DNA from: a virus | Virus record (IMG/VR): IMGVR_UViG_3300046171_000042 | Location: 1-31,318 of that record | Strand: one strand, 5' to 3' | Length of the DNA stretch: 31,318 nucleotides | In this document: positions 14,063-21,367 of the stretch, in pieces | How positions within the stretch are numbered: the stretch's first letter is position 1 | Layout of the letters: the number at the start of each line of letters is the position of its first letter | The notes under the pieces: generated by a model | Databases searched by the model: none | Told to the model about the DNA's origin: nothing | What the model saw: the letters and a program-made list of their open reading frames with translations, nothing else | Translations under genes and position numbers: made by a program

Positions 14063-14825
14063 GTTAGAACATGGTCATACGATTGAGTTTAATGAAGAAA
14101 AGCATGTATATATTCATAACAACGAATATGTAGTTGGTATGAGTACACTACTTGGAAAGTTAGCGAGTCCAATGTTAGAGAATTGGAAGATTAGCCAACA
14201 AGTAAATGCTATCAAAACTGAAATGGAACGAGAGGGTATTCCAATCGACCAGATACAGAAGATAGTTACTAATGCTAAAGCTAATGCAAAAAAGTCAGGA
14301 GATAATATTTTAAATATAGGCTCTATGGTACATAAGTTTTGTGAGATGTGGCTTAAAGGAGAAAAATTTACCGACCCAAGCGACCCTGTAATATTAGGTT
14401 GCTTTGAAAAGTTTAAAAGGTTTTGGACAAAACATAAACTAAAAGTTATTGAGTCCGAAAAAGTTTTATATTCTGAACGAGGGTTCTGTGGAACTTTAGA
14501 CTTAATTGCTAAAGACTCTGACAATAATCTTTGGCTCATAGATATAAAAACTTCTAAGGGTTTGTTTCTAAATATGGTTCATCAACTGCATGGATATAAG
14601 TTGGCCTATGAAGAACAAACAGGAAAGAAGATCAATAAGATGTATATAGTTAGACTCCCTAAAGATAGTGGAGATTTTGAGGCTAGACACATCTTATATA
14701 AAAAGGAACACTTAAAAGCATTTCTTGGATTATTGAGTTGTCATAAATCCGAACTAATGTTTAACGAGTCAGTACGAAAATATAATCAACTAAAAAAAGG
14801 AAAACAAAATGTACGAAAAAACTAA
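14049..14825 (+). CDS. PD-(D/E)XK (RecB/Cas4-like) exonuclease
   Basis: A 258-residue protein starting at 14049 after GGGAGAG. It has the RecB-type nuclease motifs: H95 in GSMVHKFCEMW, E137 in VIESEKVLYS, GTLD at 148-151, and DIK at 165-167, followed by the QLHGYKLAYEEQ helix typical of motif with conserved Gln and Tyr. These predict a metal-dependent exonuclease for recombination or processing of phage DNA ends. Next to an SSB-like protein, it probably forms a recombination/replication pair. The longer frame upstream lacks a ribosome binding site. Confidence 0.88.
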   Translation: MAIHKLEHGHTIEFNEEKHVYIHNNEYVVGMSTLLGKLASPMLENWKISQQVNAIKTEMEREGIPIDQIQKIVTNAKANAKKSGDNILNIGSMVHKFCEMWLKGEKFTDPSDPVILGCFEKFKRFWTKHKLKVIESEKVLYSERGFCGTLDLIAKDSDNNLWLIDIKTSKGLFLNMVHQLHGYKLAYEEQTGKKINKMYIVRLPKDSGDFEARHILYKKEHLKAFLGLLSCHKSELMFNESVRKYNQLKKGKQNVRKN

Positions 14826-15273
14826 ATTCGATAAGCCGTTCTGTGGGTTACAAATGAGATTATTCCCTACAGGAAATGTAAGCCCAAAGTATGAGTATTC
14901 TGGCGAGGCAAGTAAGGTTAAATTTACTTGTAGCTTAACCAAAAGAAAATATGGTTTATCACAAGTTAATGAATGGTTTAATACACCTGAGGTTCAAGAA
15001 TATACTAAAGCTGGATATGTTTTAAAATATATGACTAAGACTCAGGAAATGCAAAACCCACCACAATATGCAAAGGGTAATCTTGAACAGATACTTTGTT
15101 TGATTATGGTTAAGCCATATAAACCTCAACCCAATGTAGATGGATTTAAGCCTGTAGGCCAAACTATGCCTAGATATACACCTCAACAAATGACAGAGGC
15201 TCAACCATCAGCACCAGATCATGCTATGCCTGTTGAGAAGATGTCAGATATGGATGATGAGATTCCGTTTTAA
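14809..15273 (+). CDS. Single-stranded DNA-binding-like protein
   Basis: A 154-residue protein with a beta-rich N-terminal two thirds (KFDKPFCGLQMRLFPTGNVS, KVKFTCSLTKRKYGLSQVNE), then a proline/glutamine-rich linker. It ends in the acidic tip MSDMDDEIPF, as in bacterial SSB, whose last residues recruit partner enzymes. The fold itself is not recognisable by eye, so SSB-like rests on the tip, architecture and the neighbouring exonuclease. AAAAGGAAAA lies before the ATG. The stop overlaps the next ATG. Confidence 0.7.
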   Translation: MYEKTKFDKPFCGLQMRLFPTGNVSPKYEYSGEASKVKFTCSLTKRKYGLSQVNEWFNTPEVQEYTKAGYVLKYMTKTQEMQNPPQYAKGNLEQILCLIMVKPYKPQPNVDGFKPVGQTMPRYTPQQMTEAQPSAPDHAMPVEKMSDMDDEIPF

Positions 15274-15488
15274 TGGTTAAGCTATCTAAAACTCAAGAAG
15301 AACTTATTAGCGATTTCTTTAATCTTAAAAAAGATTTCGCTTTTAAGGTTGAGGAATTACAAGCTATGTATTTAGAAAATAAAGGATTACACAAAAAGAT
15401 AGATGCTTTAGAAAAAGAAAATCATAGCTTTAAACAACAAATAAAACAATTAGAACAAGACGCTGAAGAAATGCTCTTGTATCCCTAA
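15273..15488 (+). CDS. 71-residue coiled-coil protein
   Basis: MVKLSKTQEELISDFFNLKK followed by a continuous heptad pattern (GLHKKIDALEKENHSFKQQI). TAATG overlap with the SSB-like gene indicates coupled translation. Possibly a helper of the recombination proteins; function unknown. Confidence 0.65.
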   Translation: MVKLSKTQEELISDFFNLKKDFAFKVEELQAMYLENKGLHKKIDALEKENHSFKQQIKQLEQDAEEMLLYP

Positions 15489-15498
15489 GGAGATAATT

Positions 15499-15609
15499 AT
15501 GTTAATTTTTGGAAAATCAAAATCAGATTGGAAAGTATTAGAACTTCATTACAGACGAGAATGGATTTGCTTTGTAGTAGGATTTATATTAGGAGTTATA
15601 TTGATATGA
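15499..15609 (+). CDS. 36-residue single-pass membrane peptide
   Basis: MLIFGKSKSDWKVLELHYRR then EWICFVVGFILGVILI: a basic cytoplasmic part and a C-terminal transmembrane helix. AAGGAGATAATT before the ATG is a strong site, and the stop overlaps the next start as ATGA. Unknown role, perhaps regulating a membrane process early in infection. Confidence 0.65.
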   Translation: MLIFGKSKSDWKVLELHYRREWICFVVGFILGVILI

Positions 15610-15932
15610 ATTTAAGCGATCAATTATATAAAAAATTAGAAGATGCCTCTAATGATTGGGCTGAGTGGCAAAAGAAAACTATTATTTTAGATGAGGGTAG
15701 AAAAGCAGTTTTTTCTTCATGTGTGATTAAACATAAAAAGTTAGTTAAGACTATGAGTGAGGCAGAGCATGAAGCAAGAATAGATCCTGATTATAAAAAT
15801 ATAGTACAACAATATGCAGAAGCTGAAAAAGAATTAATTAAAGCTAGATATAGATATACAAATATTGATAGGTATGTCAGCTTAAAACAATCAGAGTTAA
15901 AAAGAGATTTAGCTTTGAACAATAAGGTTTAA
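15606..15932 (+). CDS. Helical early protein common beside phage ssDNA-annealing genes
   Basis: A 108-residue, all-helical protein starting at 15606 (MNLSDQLYKKLEDASNDWAE). It contains the pattern W...K....LDEG.K.V........K..MSEAEHEAR and KELIKARYRYTNIDRYVSLK. I recall proteins of this pattern after SSB or annealing genes in phages of Alphaproteobacteria, without known function. The upstream frame start at 15528 only re-reads the membrane peptide gene. Confidence 0.7.
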   Translation: MNLSDQLYKKLEDASNDWAEWQKKTIILDEGRKAVFSSCVIKHKKLVKTMSEAEHEARIDPDYKNIVQQYAEAEKELIKARYRYTNIDRYVSLKQSELKRDLALNNKV

Positions 15933-16069
15933 TGAATTCTACTAACGATATATTGATTTGCTCCCCATATATGAGTTTAGTAGATAGAGTGGTCAGCGAG
16001 AGTTGGCCACTTGTTAAAAAGAATTTTGGGAAGAATAACGATAGTTTATATAAACGGCTATCACTTTGA
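15932..16069 (+). CDS. Last early gene, 45-residue protein
   Basis: Starts in a TAATG overlap with the preceding gene: MNSTNDILICSPYMSLVDRV followed by VSESWPLVKKNFGKNNDSLY and KRLSL. Probably real because of the coupling and protein-like composition. No separate ribosome binding site is visible. It contains a hairpin (15989-16010) and the palindrome GTTTATATAAAC (16044-16055). Confidence 0.45.
   Translation: MNSTNDILICSPYMSLVDRVVSESWPLVKKNFGKNNDSLYKRLSL
15989..16010 (+). terminator. Hairpin near the end of the early unit
   Basis: GTGGTCA (15989-15995) pairs with TGGCCAC (16004-16010) over an eight-base loop; seven pairs with one G-U. It is followed by TTGTTAAAAA, not a proper T run, so it may slow rather than stop transcription. 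It lies inside the possible 45-residue gene. Confidence 0.3.
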
Positions 16070-16082
16070 ATTGACCCAAAAT

Positions 16083-16120
16083 AGCTAGGGTAGTTTTGCT
16101 CTCTCTTTACTGCCCTAGTT
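16083..16120. terminator. Hairpin between converging transcription units
   Basis: CTAGGGTAG (16085-16093) pairs with CTGCCCTAG (16110-16118), extendable by two outer pairs, over a 16-base loop. It sits exactly where the plus-strand early unit (ends 16069) meets the minus-strand late unit (stop at 16117-16115). Neither side has a strong T run, so a bidirectional terminator is likely from position rather than from perfect form. Confidence 0.5.
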
Positions 16121-16351
16121 TCTAGTAATATCTAAATCTTTTAAATTAGTTTTTTCTGTGATCGGAGTTTCTGTGTATTGATAATCTATTACTTCAACAT
16201 CTTCGTGTCGTTCTAATTCATATAACGCATTTAACAATCTTGGTTTGTGAGGTTTCTGATCTACAAAACGAAACGCAACCCAATGATTATATTCTTTCCA
16301 TTTTGAAGATACTTCAAACTCTACATCTATAATTACTGCGTCTATGTCCAT
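16115..16351 (-). CDS. Last late gene, hypothetical acidic protein
   Basis: A 78-residue protein (MDIDAVIIDVEFEVSSKWKE, YNHWVAFRFVDQKPHKPRLL, RHEDVEVIDYQYTETPITE) that reads as a small alpha/beta domain. It is the final gene of the minus-strand unit and its stop lies within the convergent hairpin. Family not recognised. Confidence 0.6.
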   Translation of the reverse strand: MDIDAVIIDVEFEVSSKWKEYNHWVAFRFVDQKPHKPRLLNALYELERHEDVEVIDYQYTETPITEKTNLKDLDITRN

Positions 16352-16363
16352 TTGGACACTATA

Positions 16364-16741
16364 CTATTTTTTACGCATGATGTCTGCACCTTTAAGACCA
16401 TAGATTGCAGAAACTACTCCAATAAAAATAGCTTGATACCAATAAGGAAGCTGATTAAAATACTCAAAAAATAAATCTAGTTTATTACGAATTTCAACAT
16501 CGTCAGAGAAGATAGACCAACCCAATATAAGAATAGGAATAGATATAAGAATAAGGACAAATTCGTCTTTGAAACCATTGTCATTACTTTCAATAACTTT
16601 TGCTTTATATTCAATTTCGCCTTTACTCATTTTCTCTGCATGAAGCATTTGAGCATCTGACATTAATTGTTTTGTTCGTTGTTTATTTTGGTAAATCTTA
16701 GCCCCTGTCTTTACACCCAACGATAATAAATTCAACCACAT
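16364..16741 (-). CDS. Holin-like membrane protein of marine phages
   Basis: A 125-residue protein. The N-terminal helical part is WLNLLSLGVKTGAKIYQNKQ followed by RTKQLMSDAQMLHAEKMSKG. Two membrane helices follow, about residues 60-78 (EFVLILISIPILILGWSIFS) and 99-117 (YWYQAIFIGVVSAIYGLKG). From memory this is a recurring protein in marine podo- and siphophages, usually left unnamed. Two helices and location among late accessory genes make a holin-like role possible but unproven. Confidence 0.65.
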   Translation of the reverse strand: MWLNLLSLGVKTGAKIYQNKQRTKQLMSDAQMLHAEKMSKGEIEYKAKVIESNDNGFKDEFVLILISIPILILGWSIFSDDVEIRNKLDLFFEYFNQLPYWYQAIFIGVVSAIYGLKGADIMRKK

Positions 16742-16968
16742 TTTAATTCCTTTGCTAGTTCACAATAATGAATTATTTTATCATATCTTTCTCTAGGATT
16801 CTCGCCTTTTTTATTCCTAACTGCATATTTAACTATATTACCATCTATAAAGTCTAAATTATGCGATACAATGAGTTCTATTGGCTGTATTTTACCTTTG
16901 TAATGGTTGCCACCTATTTGCTTGTCAGTAGCCCTCTCTGTGGCTCTCTGTGGCTTTAACTTAAACAA
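16732..16968 (-). CDS. DUF3310-like protein (TTG start)
   Basis: A 78-residue protein with the DUF3310 signature TDKQIGGNHYKGKIQPIELI, then FIDGNIVKYAVRNKKGENPR and YDKIIHYCELAKEL. This small family is widespread in phages, sometimes described as nucleotide kinase-like, without a firmly known function. No ATG precedes the conserved part. TTG at 16968 with AGG six bases upstream is the probable start, overlapping the phosphoesterase stop by eight bases. Confidence 0.8.
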   Translation of the reverse strand: MFKLKPQRATERATDKQIGGNHYKGKIQPIELIVSHNLDFIDGNIVKYAVRNKKGENPRERYDKIIHYCELAKELKCG

Positions 16969-17665
16969 TTTTACCTATCCAATCCCCTTTTTCGTCTAAA
17001 ATCATAGGATAGAGCATAGGTTGTCCATTTATGATAGCCCCTGTACCAATTACAAATCTTAAACGAAAATTTTTTGAATACCCAAAAGCAAGACTCGATT
17101 GTTTTGTCAGACAACCACATTGTAAAGACCAAACTAAATTATCAGGATTGCTAAAATATTGTATGTTAAACTTGGAGTGGAAATGAAATTGGCAAACATT
17201 TTTTCCATACTGCATAGCTAATTTTAAACCATCTGCTGACATTCCATGCGTAAAATAACATTCTGAACCATCACTTAATTTAAGGTTTAAATCCTCTACC
17301 CATTTCCAACCATTATCCACTTCTAAAAATTCATTATATGATCTTAAATAGGCTCTAGGCATACCACTTTTTAATGCTCGTCTATAAATTAAAGATGAAT
17401 GATTAGAATGTAATATAGTCATTTTAGGAAATATTTTTTTTAATTGCCAAATGTATTTTTTAGATTGTCTTAGTTCATCTCCAGCACTTGGCAAATCTAC
17501 ATCTGAATCCCAAAACGACAATCCATGCTGGTCTAATTCATCTCCCCCACATAAAATATAATCAGGTTTTATTTTTTTCTTTAATGCTTTTAAAAAATCA
17601 AATGCTTGTGGGTGGTGGTAAGGTATATGTAAATCCGATATACATAAAATTGATTTGTAACTCAT
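16961..17665 (-). CDS. Calcineurin-like metallophosphoesterase
   Basis: A 234-residue protein with the two-metal phosphoesterase motifs in order: D11-x-H13 (CISDLHIPYHH), GGDELDQHG with D42, N88-H89 (LHSNHSS), H140 (YFTHGMSADG), and H161/H163 (QFHFHSK). It may be a nuclease, nucleotidase or protein phosphatase; the substrate cannot be told from sequence. Similar enzymes are common in marine phage accessory regions. Confidence 0.88.
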   Translation of the reverse strand: MSYKSILCISDLHIPYHHPQAFDFLKALKKKIKPDYILCGGDELDQHGLSFWDSDVDLPSAGDELRQSKKYIWQLKKIFPKMTILHSNHSSLIYRRALKSGMPRAYLRSYNEFLEVDNGWKWVEDLNLKLSDGSECYFTHGMSADGLKLAMQYGKNVCQFHFHSKFNIQYFSNPDNLVWSLQCGCLTKQSSLAFGYSKNFRLRFVIGTGAIINGQPMLYPMILDEKGDWIGKIV

Positions 17666-17706
17666 GCAATTAATACTTGTACCTATTTTTAGGTGTTTGT
17701 AAAGGT

Positions 17707-17901
17707 TTAGACCCTATCTATCAAAAGCATAATTACATATGCCATAGAACTTATTAATGCACCAACAGAAATAAGCATTATCTTTTCAATTCTATTTATT
17801 TGTGATTGTAGATCGTGAATTTTATCGTGTGTTGCTTTTTGCATAATACGACAAAGTTTTTCGTGAGATTCTATTTTTTGTAATGCAGTTCTATCACTCA
17901 T
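17707..17901 (-). CDS. Single-pass holin-like protein (DUF7201-like layout)
   Basis: A 64-residue protein: helical N-terminus with ALQKIESHEKLCRIM, DKIHDLQSQINRIEKIM, then one membrane helix (ISVGALISSMAYVIMLLIDR). The pattern H...C....H..I..L...I.RIE followed by a helix is common in small phage holin-like proteins. Overlaps the next upstream gene by four bases. Lysis role is inference, supported weakly by the nearby M15 peptidase. Confidence 0.65.
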   Translation of the reverse strand: MSDRTALQKIESHEKLCRIMQKATHDKIHDLQSQINRIEKIMLISVGALISSMAYVIMLLIDRV

Positions 17902-18143
17902 TTTTTTTTCTTTCTTCTTAAATCTGTATCATGTTTTCTGCTTCCTCTTAAATAAGAATTTACTCTGGCCATTGCCCATCCTGACATTGGTATTTTTGGT
18001 CTTGAACCAGATGATAGCCAAGCACCTTGTCCTCTACGATAAACTTTCTTTAATTGTCCTAATGTAATATTTTTTCTGTTCTTTGCTTTTGCTCTAAGTG
18101 TAGAAATAACTTGAGCAGATAATGGTTTTCTTCTTACAGCCAT
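17898..18143 (-). CDS. DUF5824-like basic protein
   Basis: An 81-residue, very basic protein with TLRAKAKNRKNITLGQLKKV, YRRGQGAWLSSGSRPKIPMS, GWAMARVNSYLRG. The combination LKKVYRRGQGA.LSSGSRP....WAM.RVNS.L is characteristic of DUF5824 proteins of marine phages and viruses (family name from memory). Function unknown. The ATG overlaps the previous stop (TAATG). Confidence 0.75.
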   Translation of the reverse strand: MAVRRKPLSAQVISTLRAKAKNRKNITLGQLKKVYRRGQGAWLSSGSRPKIPMSGWAMARVNSYLRGSRKHDTDLRRKKKK

Positions 18144-18316
18144 TACTTAACTCTCGCTTTAAACATTGATAAAGGAATAGTAGCACCAGATTTATATAGA
18201 CCTGACATTTTCTTTAATAGCTTTGATCTTGATGATCGCTTTTTACCCTTTAGTCCAGATAGGTACTTCTTAGGTATTTTAGTCTTTTTATCTTTTGCTA
18301 CTTTCCTTTTTTTCAT
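18143..18316 (-). CDS. 57-residue basic protein, DUF5872-like
   Basis: MKKRKVAKDKKTKIPKKYLS, then GLKGKKRSSRSKLLKKMSGL and YKSGATIPLSMFKARVK. The pattern PKKYLSGLKG.KRS.R resembles small basic proteins found with DUF5824 in marine phages. Joined to both neighbours by TAATG overlaps, which supports the short frame. Function unknown. Confidence 0.65.
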   Translation of the reverse strand: MKKRKVAKDKKTKIPKKYLSGLKGKKRSSRSKLLKKMSGLYKSGATIPLSMFKARVK

Positions 18317-18402
18317 TACTTCTTCTTTTTTTTAGTTTTTTTCTTTTTCTTCATTGGTGGTCTGCCTCTTTTAGACCCATAAGTTCCTTTTCCCATTGGC
18401 AT
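18316..18402 (-). CDS. 28-residue MPMGKGTYG microprotein
   Basis: MPMGKGTYGSKRGRPPMKKK followed by a lysine-rich tail. The N-terminal MPMGKGTYGS..GRP motif recurs as an uncharacterised microprotein in many marine phages, from memory. AGGAG seven bases before the ATG and a TAATG overlap with the next gene support it. Probably packaged or nucleic-acid-binding, by charge only. Confidence 0.65.
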   Translation of the reverse strand: MPMGKGTYGSKRGRPPMKKKKKTKKKKK

Positions 18403-18414
18403 GATAAACTCCTA

Positions 18415-18897
18415 TTAGTTAGTTAGTTTTCCACCTGACCATTTTGCTTCAGGTAATCCATTAGTATATGATTTGCCATCAAATGTTAATACTTGTTTTC
18501 TATTTGAGCCATCTGAATATGATACATGAACCCACCCTGATGATGGTTCTCCTGTGTAGTATTCTAAAATTAATTGGTCAAAATCGCAGTTATTAGAAAT
18601 GTAAATTGCGATAGCGAGATTAGATACACCAGCTATTTCAAAATCTACTGCTTGTCCTTTTGCGTGTTGTGATGTTTTTTTACTTCCTATTGCTTCGCAT
18701 AGTTCCTCTGATCTAAAACCAGATGTAATTGTAACAGGCTTATCATCAAATTTAGTACGAACTTTCTCTAATATCTCATAACAAATATCGCCTAAGTTTT
18801 TAATCTCTCCAGCACCAGCTTTATTTTTAATACCAAGCCTAATAGCAGTAGAACTTTTTTCCATCTCCTCAAGGCTAAAATTTTTAGAAAGTTTCAT
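18415..18897 (-). CDS. M15-family peptidase (endolysin-type)
   Basis: A 160-residue zinc peptidase that would cut peptidoglycan cross-links. Motifs: TSGFRSEEL near 58-66, SQHAKGQAVDFE with zinc ligands H78 and D85, and GWVHVSY with H124. This is the M15 (D-Ala-D-Ala/L,D) carboxypeptidase pattern. No signal peptide, so export would need a holin. It follows the tail fibre genes and may be the endolysin or a virion-associated lysin. AGGTAATT precedes the ATG. Confidence 0.88.
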   Translation of the reverse strand: MKLSKNFSLEEMEKSSTAIRLGIKNKAGAGEIKNLGDICYEILEKVRTKFDDKPVTITSGFRSEELCEAIGSKKTSQHAKGQAVDFEIAGVSNLAIAIYISNNCDFDQLILEYYTGEPSSGWVHVSYSDGSNRKQVLTFDGKSYTNGLPEAKWSGGKLTN

Positions 18898-18899
18898 AA

Positions 18900-19934
18900 T
18901 TACCTCGCAGTTGTTGGGATTCCTGTAGATGTAACAAATGGATTTTCAGCAAACGCCATGTAGATGTATGTTTCACCAGAATTATTCAAATCAGTATCTG
19001 TATTTCTCATTTTAAAACCATTTGAGAGCATATCCCATGGTTGAGCATCTTCTTCTGCACCACCTCCATTTGCATATAAAGTTTTAACAGCAGGATTATA
19101 TGTATCTCTTTTATTATCTCTCATAAACCATTGACCTGAACTTGTAGAATCTTTAACCATAACAAAAGCTGGTTTAAATCCGAGATGAATGTAGCTTCCG
19201 TCACTCGAACCATTTCCAACATAGTTTCCGAATTTAGAAAACGATTTGACTTCGCTAAAACAATAAGCCACAAAAGTATTACCACTTCCATTAATATCTC
19301 CAGCAGTATCTACTGTAAATACAGAAGATGTTGGTTCTGTGTTCGCAAAATATGGTTCATATGCACTTGCAGCACCAGTTCCATTTAAAGATAAATATTT
19401 TGTTGCACCTGTTTTATTATGATAAACTATCCAATCTGATGATGAATTTGTTCTTTTAAAAATTATCATTTTAGGTACAGCTCCTAATCCATGACCAACA
19501 GTTTGATTTGCAGAGCCATTACCTGTATATTGAACAATACTAAATCCACTTGTTGTATTAGCACTAACAGTTGAGGTTATGCTTCCATTTGTGTTTGATG
19601 ATGCTGTGCCACCAGCTTTCCATGACCAACCTACCCAATTTGTTGTAGGGCCTGTACTGTTTAATCCAGAATCTATTGTGTAACCAGTTGATGTAAATGC
19701 TGTAACTTCAGATGAAGCTGTATCTTCTGCATTTGTTCCATTACTTCTTAATCTTTTAGTAGCACCTCTGACACTATCAAATAATCTGTGTATATAAGCT
19801 TGATTTCTTGATTTTATCCAAACCCAATCTGTTGCATGAGTTGTTGTAATACTTCTTGGATTACTGTCATCTGCTGACCACAAATTAGTATTAAAATAAT
19901 CTGTTGGTTTATCTAGTCCGTTAGTGTAACTCAT
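18900..19934 (-). CDS. Tail fibre/appendage protein, DUF7483-like
   Basis: A 344-residue protein with DFVW/VWIKSRNQAYIHRLFDSV-type start (VWIKSRNQ, LFDSVRGATKRLRSN), WVGWSWKAGG, two similar modules (GFSIVQYTGNGSANQTVGHG and FSKFGNYVGNGSSDGSYIHL) each followed by PKMIIFKRT or PAFVMVKDS, and a FAENPF end. This is the DUF7483 pattern of marine phage tail proteins. In many phages it is fused to a LamG/SPRY part; here that part is the preceding gene, linked by a TAATG overlap. Likely host-recognition appendage. Confidence 0.75.
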   Translation of the reverse strand: MSYTNGLDKPTDYFNTNLWSADDSNPRSITTTHATDWVWIKSRNQAYIHRLFDSVRGATKRLRSNGTNAEDTASSEVTAFTSTGYTIDSGLNSTGPTTNWVGWSWKAGGTASSNTNGSITSTVSANTTSGFSIVQYTGNGSANQTVGHGLGAVPKMIIFKRTNSSSDWIVYHNKTGATKYLSLNGTGAASAYEPYFANTEPTSSVFTVDTAGDINGSGNTFVAYCFSEVKSFSKFGNYVGNGSSDGSYIHLGFKPAFVMVKDSTSSGQWFMRDNKRDTYNPAVKTLYANGGGAEEDAQPWDMLSNGFKMRNTDTDLNNSGETYIYMAFAENPFVTSTGIPTTAR

Positions 19935-21367
19935 TATCCATACTCCGCTAAGTTTTTTGTGTTAAGTGCATAATATCCACTAGGTACTGCATATTCAAAG
20001 TTTCCATAGCCATTACCATCACTATTTCCTGATGAGATTGTGAATGTTGGGTTGCCAAAGTTTGTAGTCATTGTAAATGCAGAACCACCTGCTTGACCAA
20101 CAATCCAAGGTAAATAAACTTGTTCTGATGGAAAACCATCTGATGAACTTGTACCAGAAAAAGCCGAATTGGTTGTTGTACCAGCTTCTATTTCAGATTG
20201 AGTTGCTGAATTTTGCCATGCTCCATTTTTAGAAAACCATATTGCATTATTATCTAAATCTAATGCAATTCCAATTATATCATTATTTGAAAAAGTACTT
20301 CCATAAGAACTTCCACCTGATGATGCGTTATAAACTTTGTTTCCATCATTTGTGTAATACATAGATGGTGTTCCTGTTGCACCAGAAGTTGAAGTTAAAT
20401 CACTATTAGCAGATTTTATTCCTATGTAATGAGTATTTCCTGAATTTATTATTTTATGTTCCCAATACCATTTTCCTTTAGATACACCAAAAGTTCCACC
20501 AGCATTATCTTGACTTCCATTTCCAAAAGATAAATCTAAATTACCTTGTGAATATCCTGTTCCAGAATCTATCAAAGGATTTGATGTTGCATAGTTTAAG
20601 GTACAAGTATCAGTAGTTTGATCTATGCTAGTTAAATTATTTACAGTAAAGTTATTTCCATTTCCTGATACATCTGCACCTAGACTACCAGAGTTTTCAA
20701 AGTCTAAATAGAATCCATTTGTGCCAAAGGTTAAACCAGATACATCTTTTGGTTTCCATATTCCACTATCTTCGTCAAATTCTCCAAAATCTCCTGCACC
20801 TGTGTGTGCAACTCCGTCTTGAAAAACTACTTCTGCCATATAGCCATCCCATTCATTATCACTTAAGCCAGTATTAGTTCCACCTAAATAATGTTTTACA
20901 TTATCGTTAATCCCTCCGTCATAATTTTGATCATAATTAGTTCTATATGTAAAACTAGTTACTTCTGTTCCATTAACCCACAATCTATTTCTATTATTTG
21001 CTGTACTTAATGTTGTGTCTATTGAAACTAAAATGTGCATCCAAGCTAAAGGATCTCTATAAACTGCATCAGTTTGTAAATAACATGCTGTTCCTCCACT
21101 TACTGATTGATAATAAACAAGATTACTATTATTATTAAACATTATACGACTAAAAGTATTACTAGAAGTTCCTACAGCAAAAAGATTTGGCTGACCAGTA
21201 AACTCAATTCCTCTTTTAATCCAACCACTCCAACTCCATTTTTTTTGATTACCAGCACTTCCATAAGTAATGTGCATGTGTGCATCACTTCCACTATCAA
21301 ATCTACATGAGTTAGCTACATCGAAGCCTGTATCTTTTATGGAGTTAGTTCCAAGTATTAATGGCAT
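19934..21367 (-). CDS. LamG/SPRY tail fibre protein
   Basis: A 477-residue protein. The N-terminal concanavalin/LamG-like domain (about 10-190) contains SWSGWIKRGIEF, WMHILVSIDTTLSTANNRNR, LWVNGTEVTSF, GYMAEVVFQDG. A link with FYLDFENSGSLGADVSGNGN follows, then a SPRY-like domain (about 285-455) with SKGKWYWEHKIINSGNTHYI, GIALDLDNNAIWFSKNGAWQ. Both are beta-sandwich folds used to bind glycans or proteins. GGAGATTT is a strong start site. It probably forms the distal tail fibre together with the next gene. Confidence 0.8.
   Translation of the reverse strand: MPLILGTNSIKDTGFDVANSCRFDSGSDAHMHITYGSAGNQKKWSWSGWIKRGIEFTGQPNLFAVGTSSNTFSRIMFNNNSNLVYYQSVSGGTACYLQTDAVYRDPLAWMHILVSIDTTLSTANNRNRLWVNGTEVTSFTYRTNYDQNYDGGINDNVKHYLGGTNTGLSDNEWDGYMAEVVFQDGVAHTGAGDFGEFDEDSGIWKPKDVSGLTFGTNGFYLDFENSGSLGADVSGNGNNFTVNNLTSIDQTTDTCTLNYATSNPLIDSGTGYSQGNLDLSFGNGSQDNAGGTFGVSKGKWYWEHKIINSGNTHYIGIKSANSDLTSTSGATGTPSMYYTNDGNKVYNASSGGSSYGSTFSNNDIIGIALDLDNNAIWFSKNGAWQNSATQSEIEAGTTTNSAFSGTSSSDGFPSEQVYLPWIVGQAGGSAFTMTTNFGNPTFTISSGNSDGNGYGNFEYAVPSGYYALNTKNLAEYG

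Noticed and set aside
14114-14539. Minus-strand open frame of 141 codons opposite the exonuclease gene
   Set aside because: The plus-strand gene has clear RecB-type catalytic motifs and a good start; the antisense frame has none.
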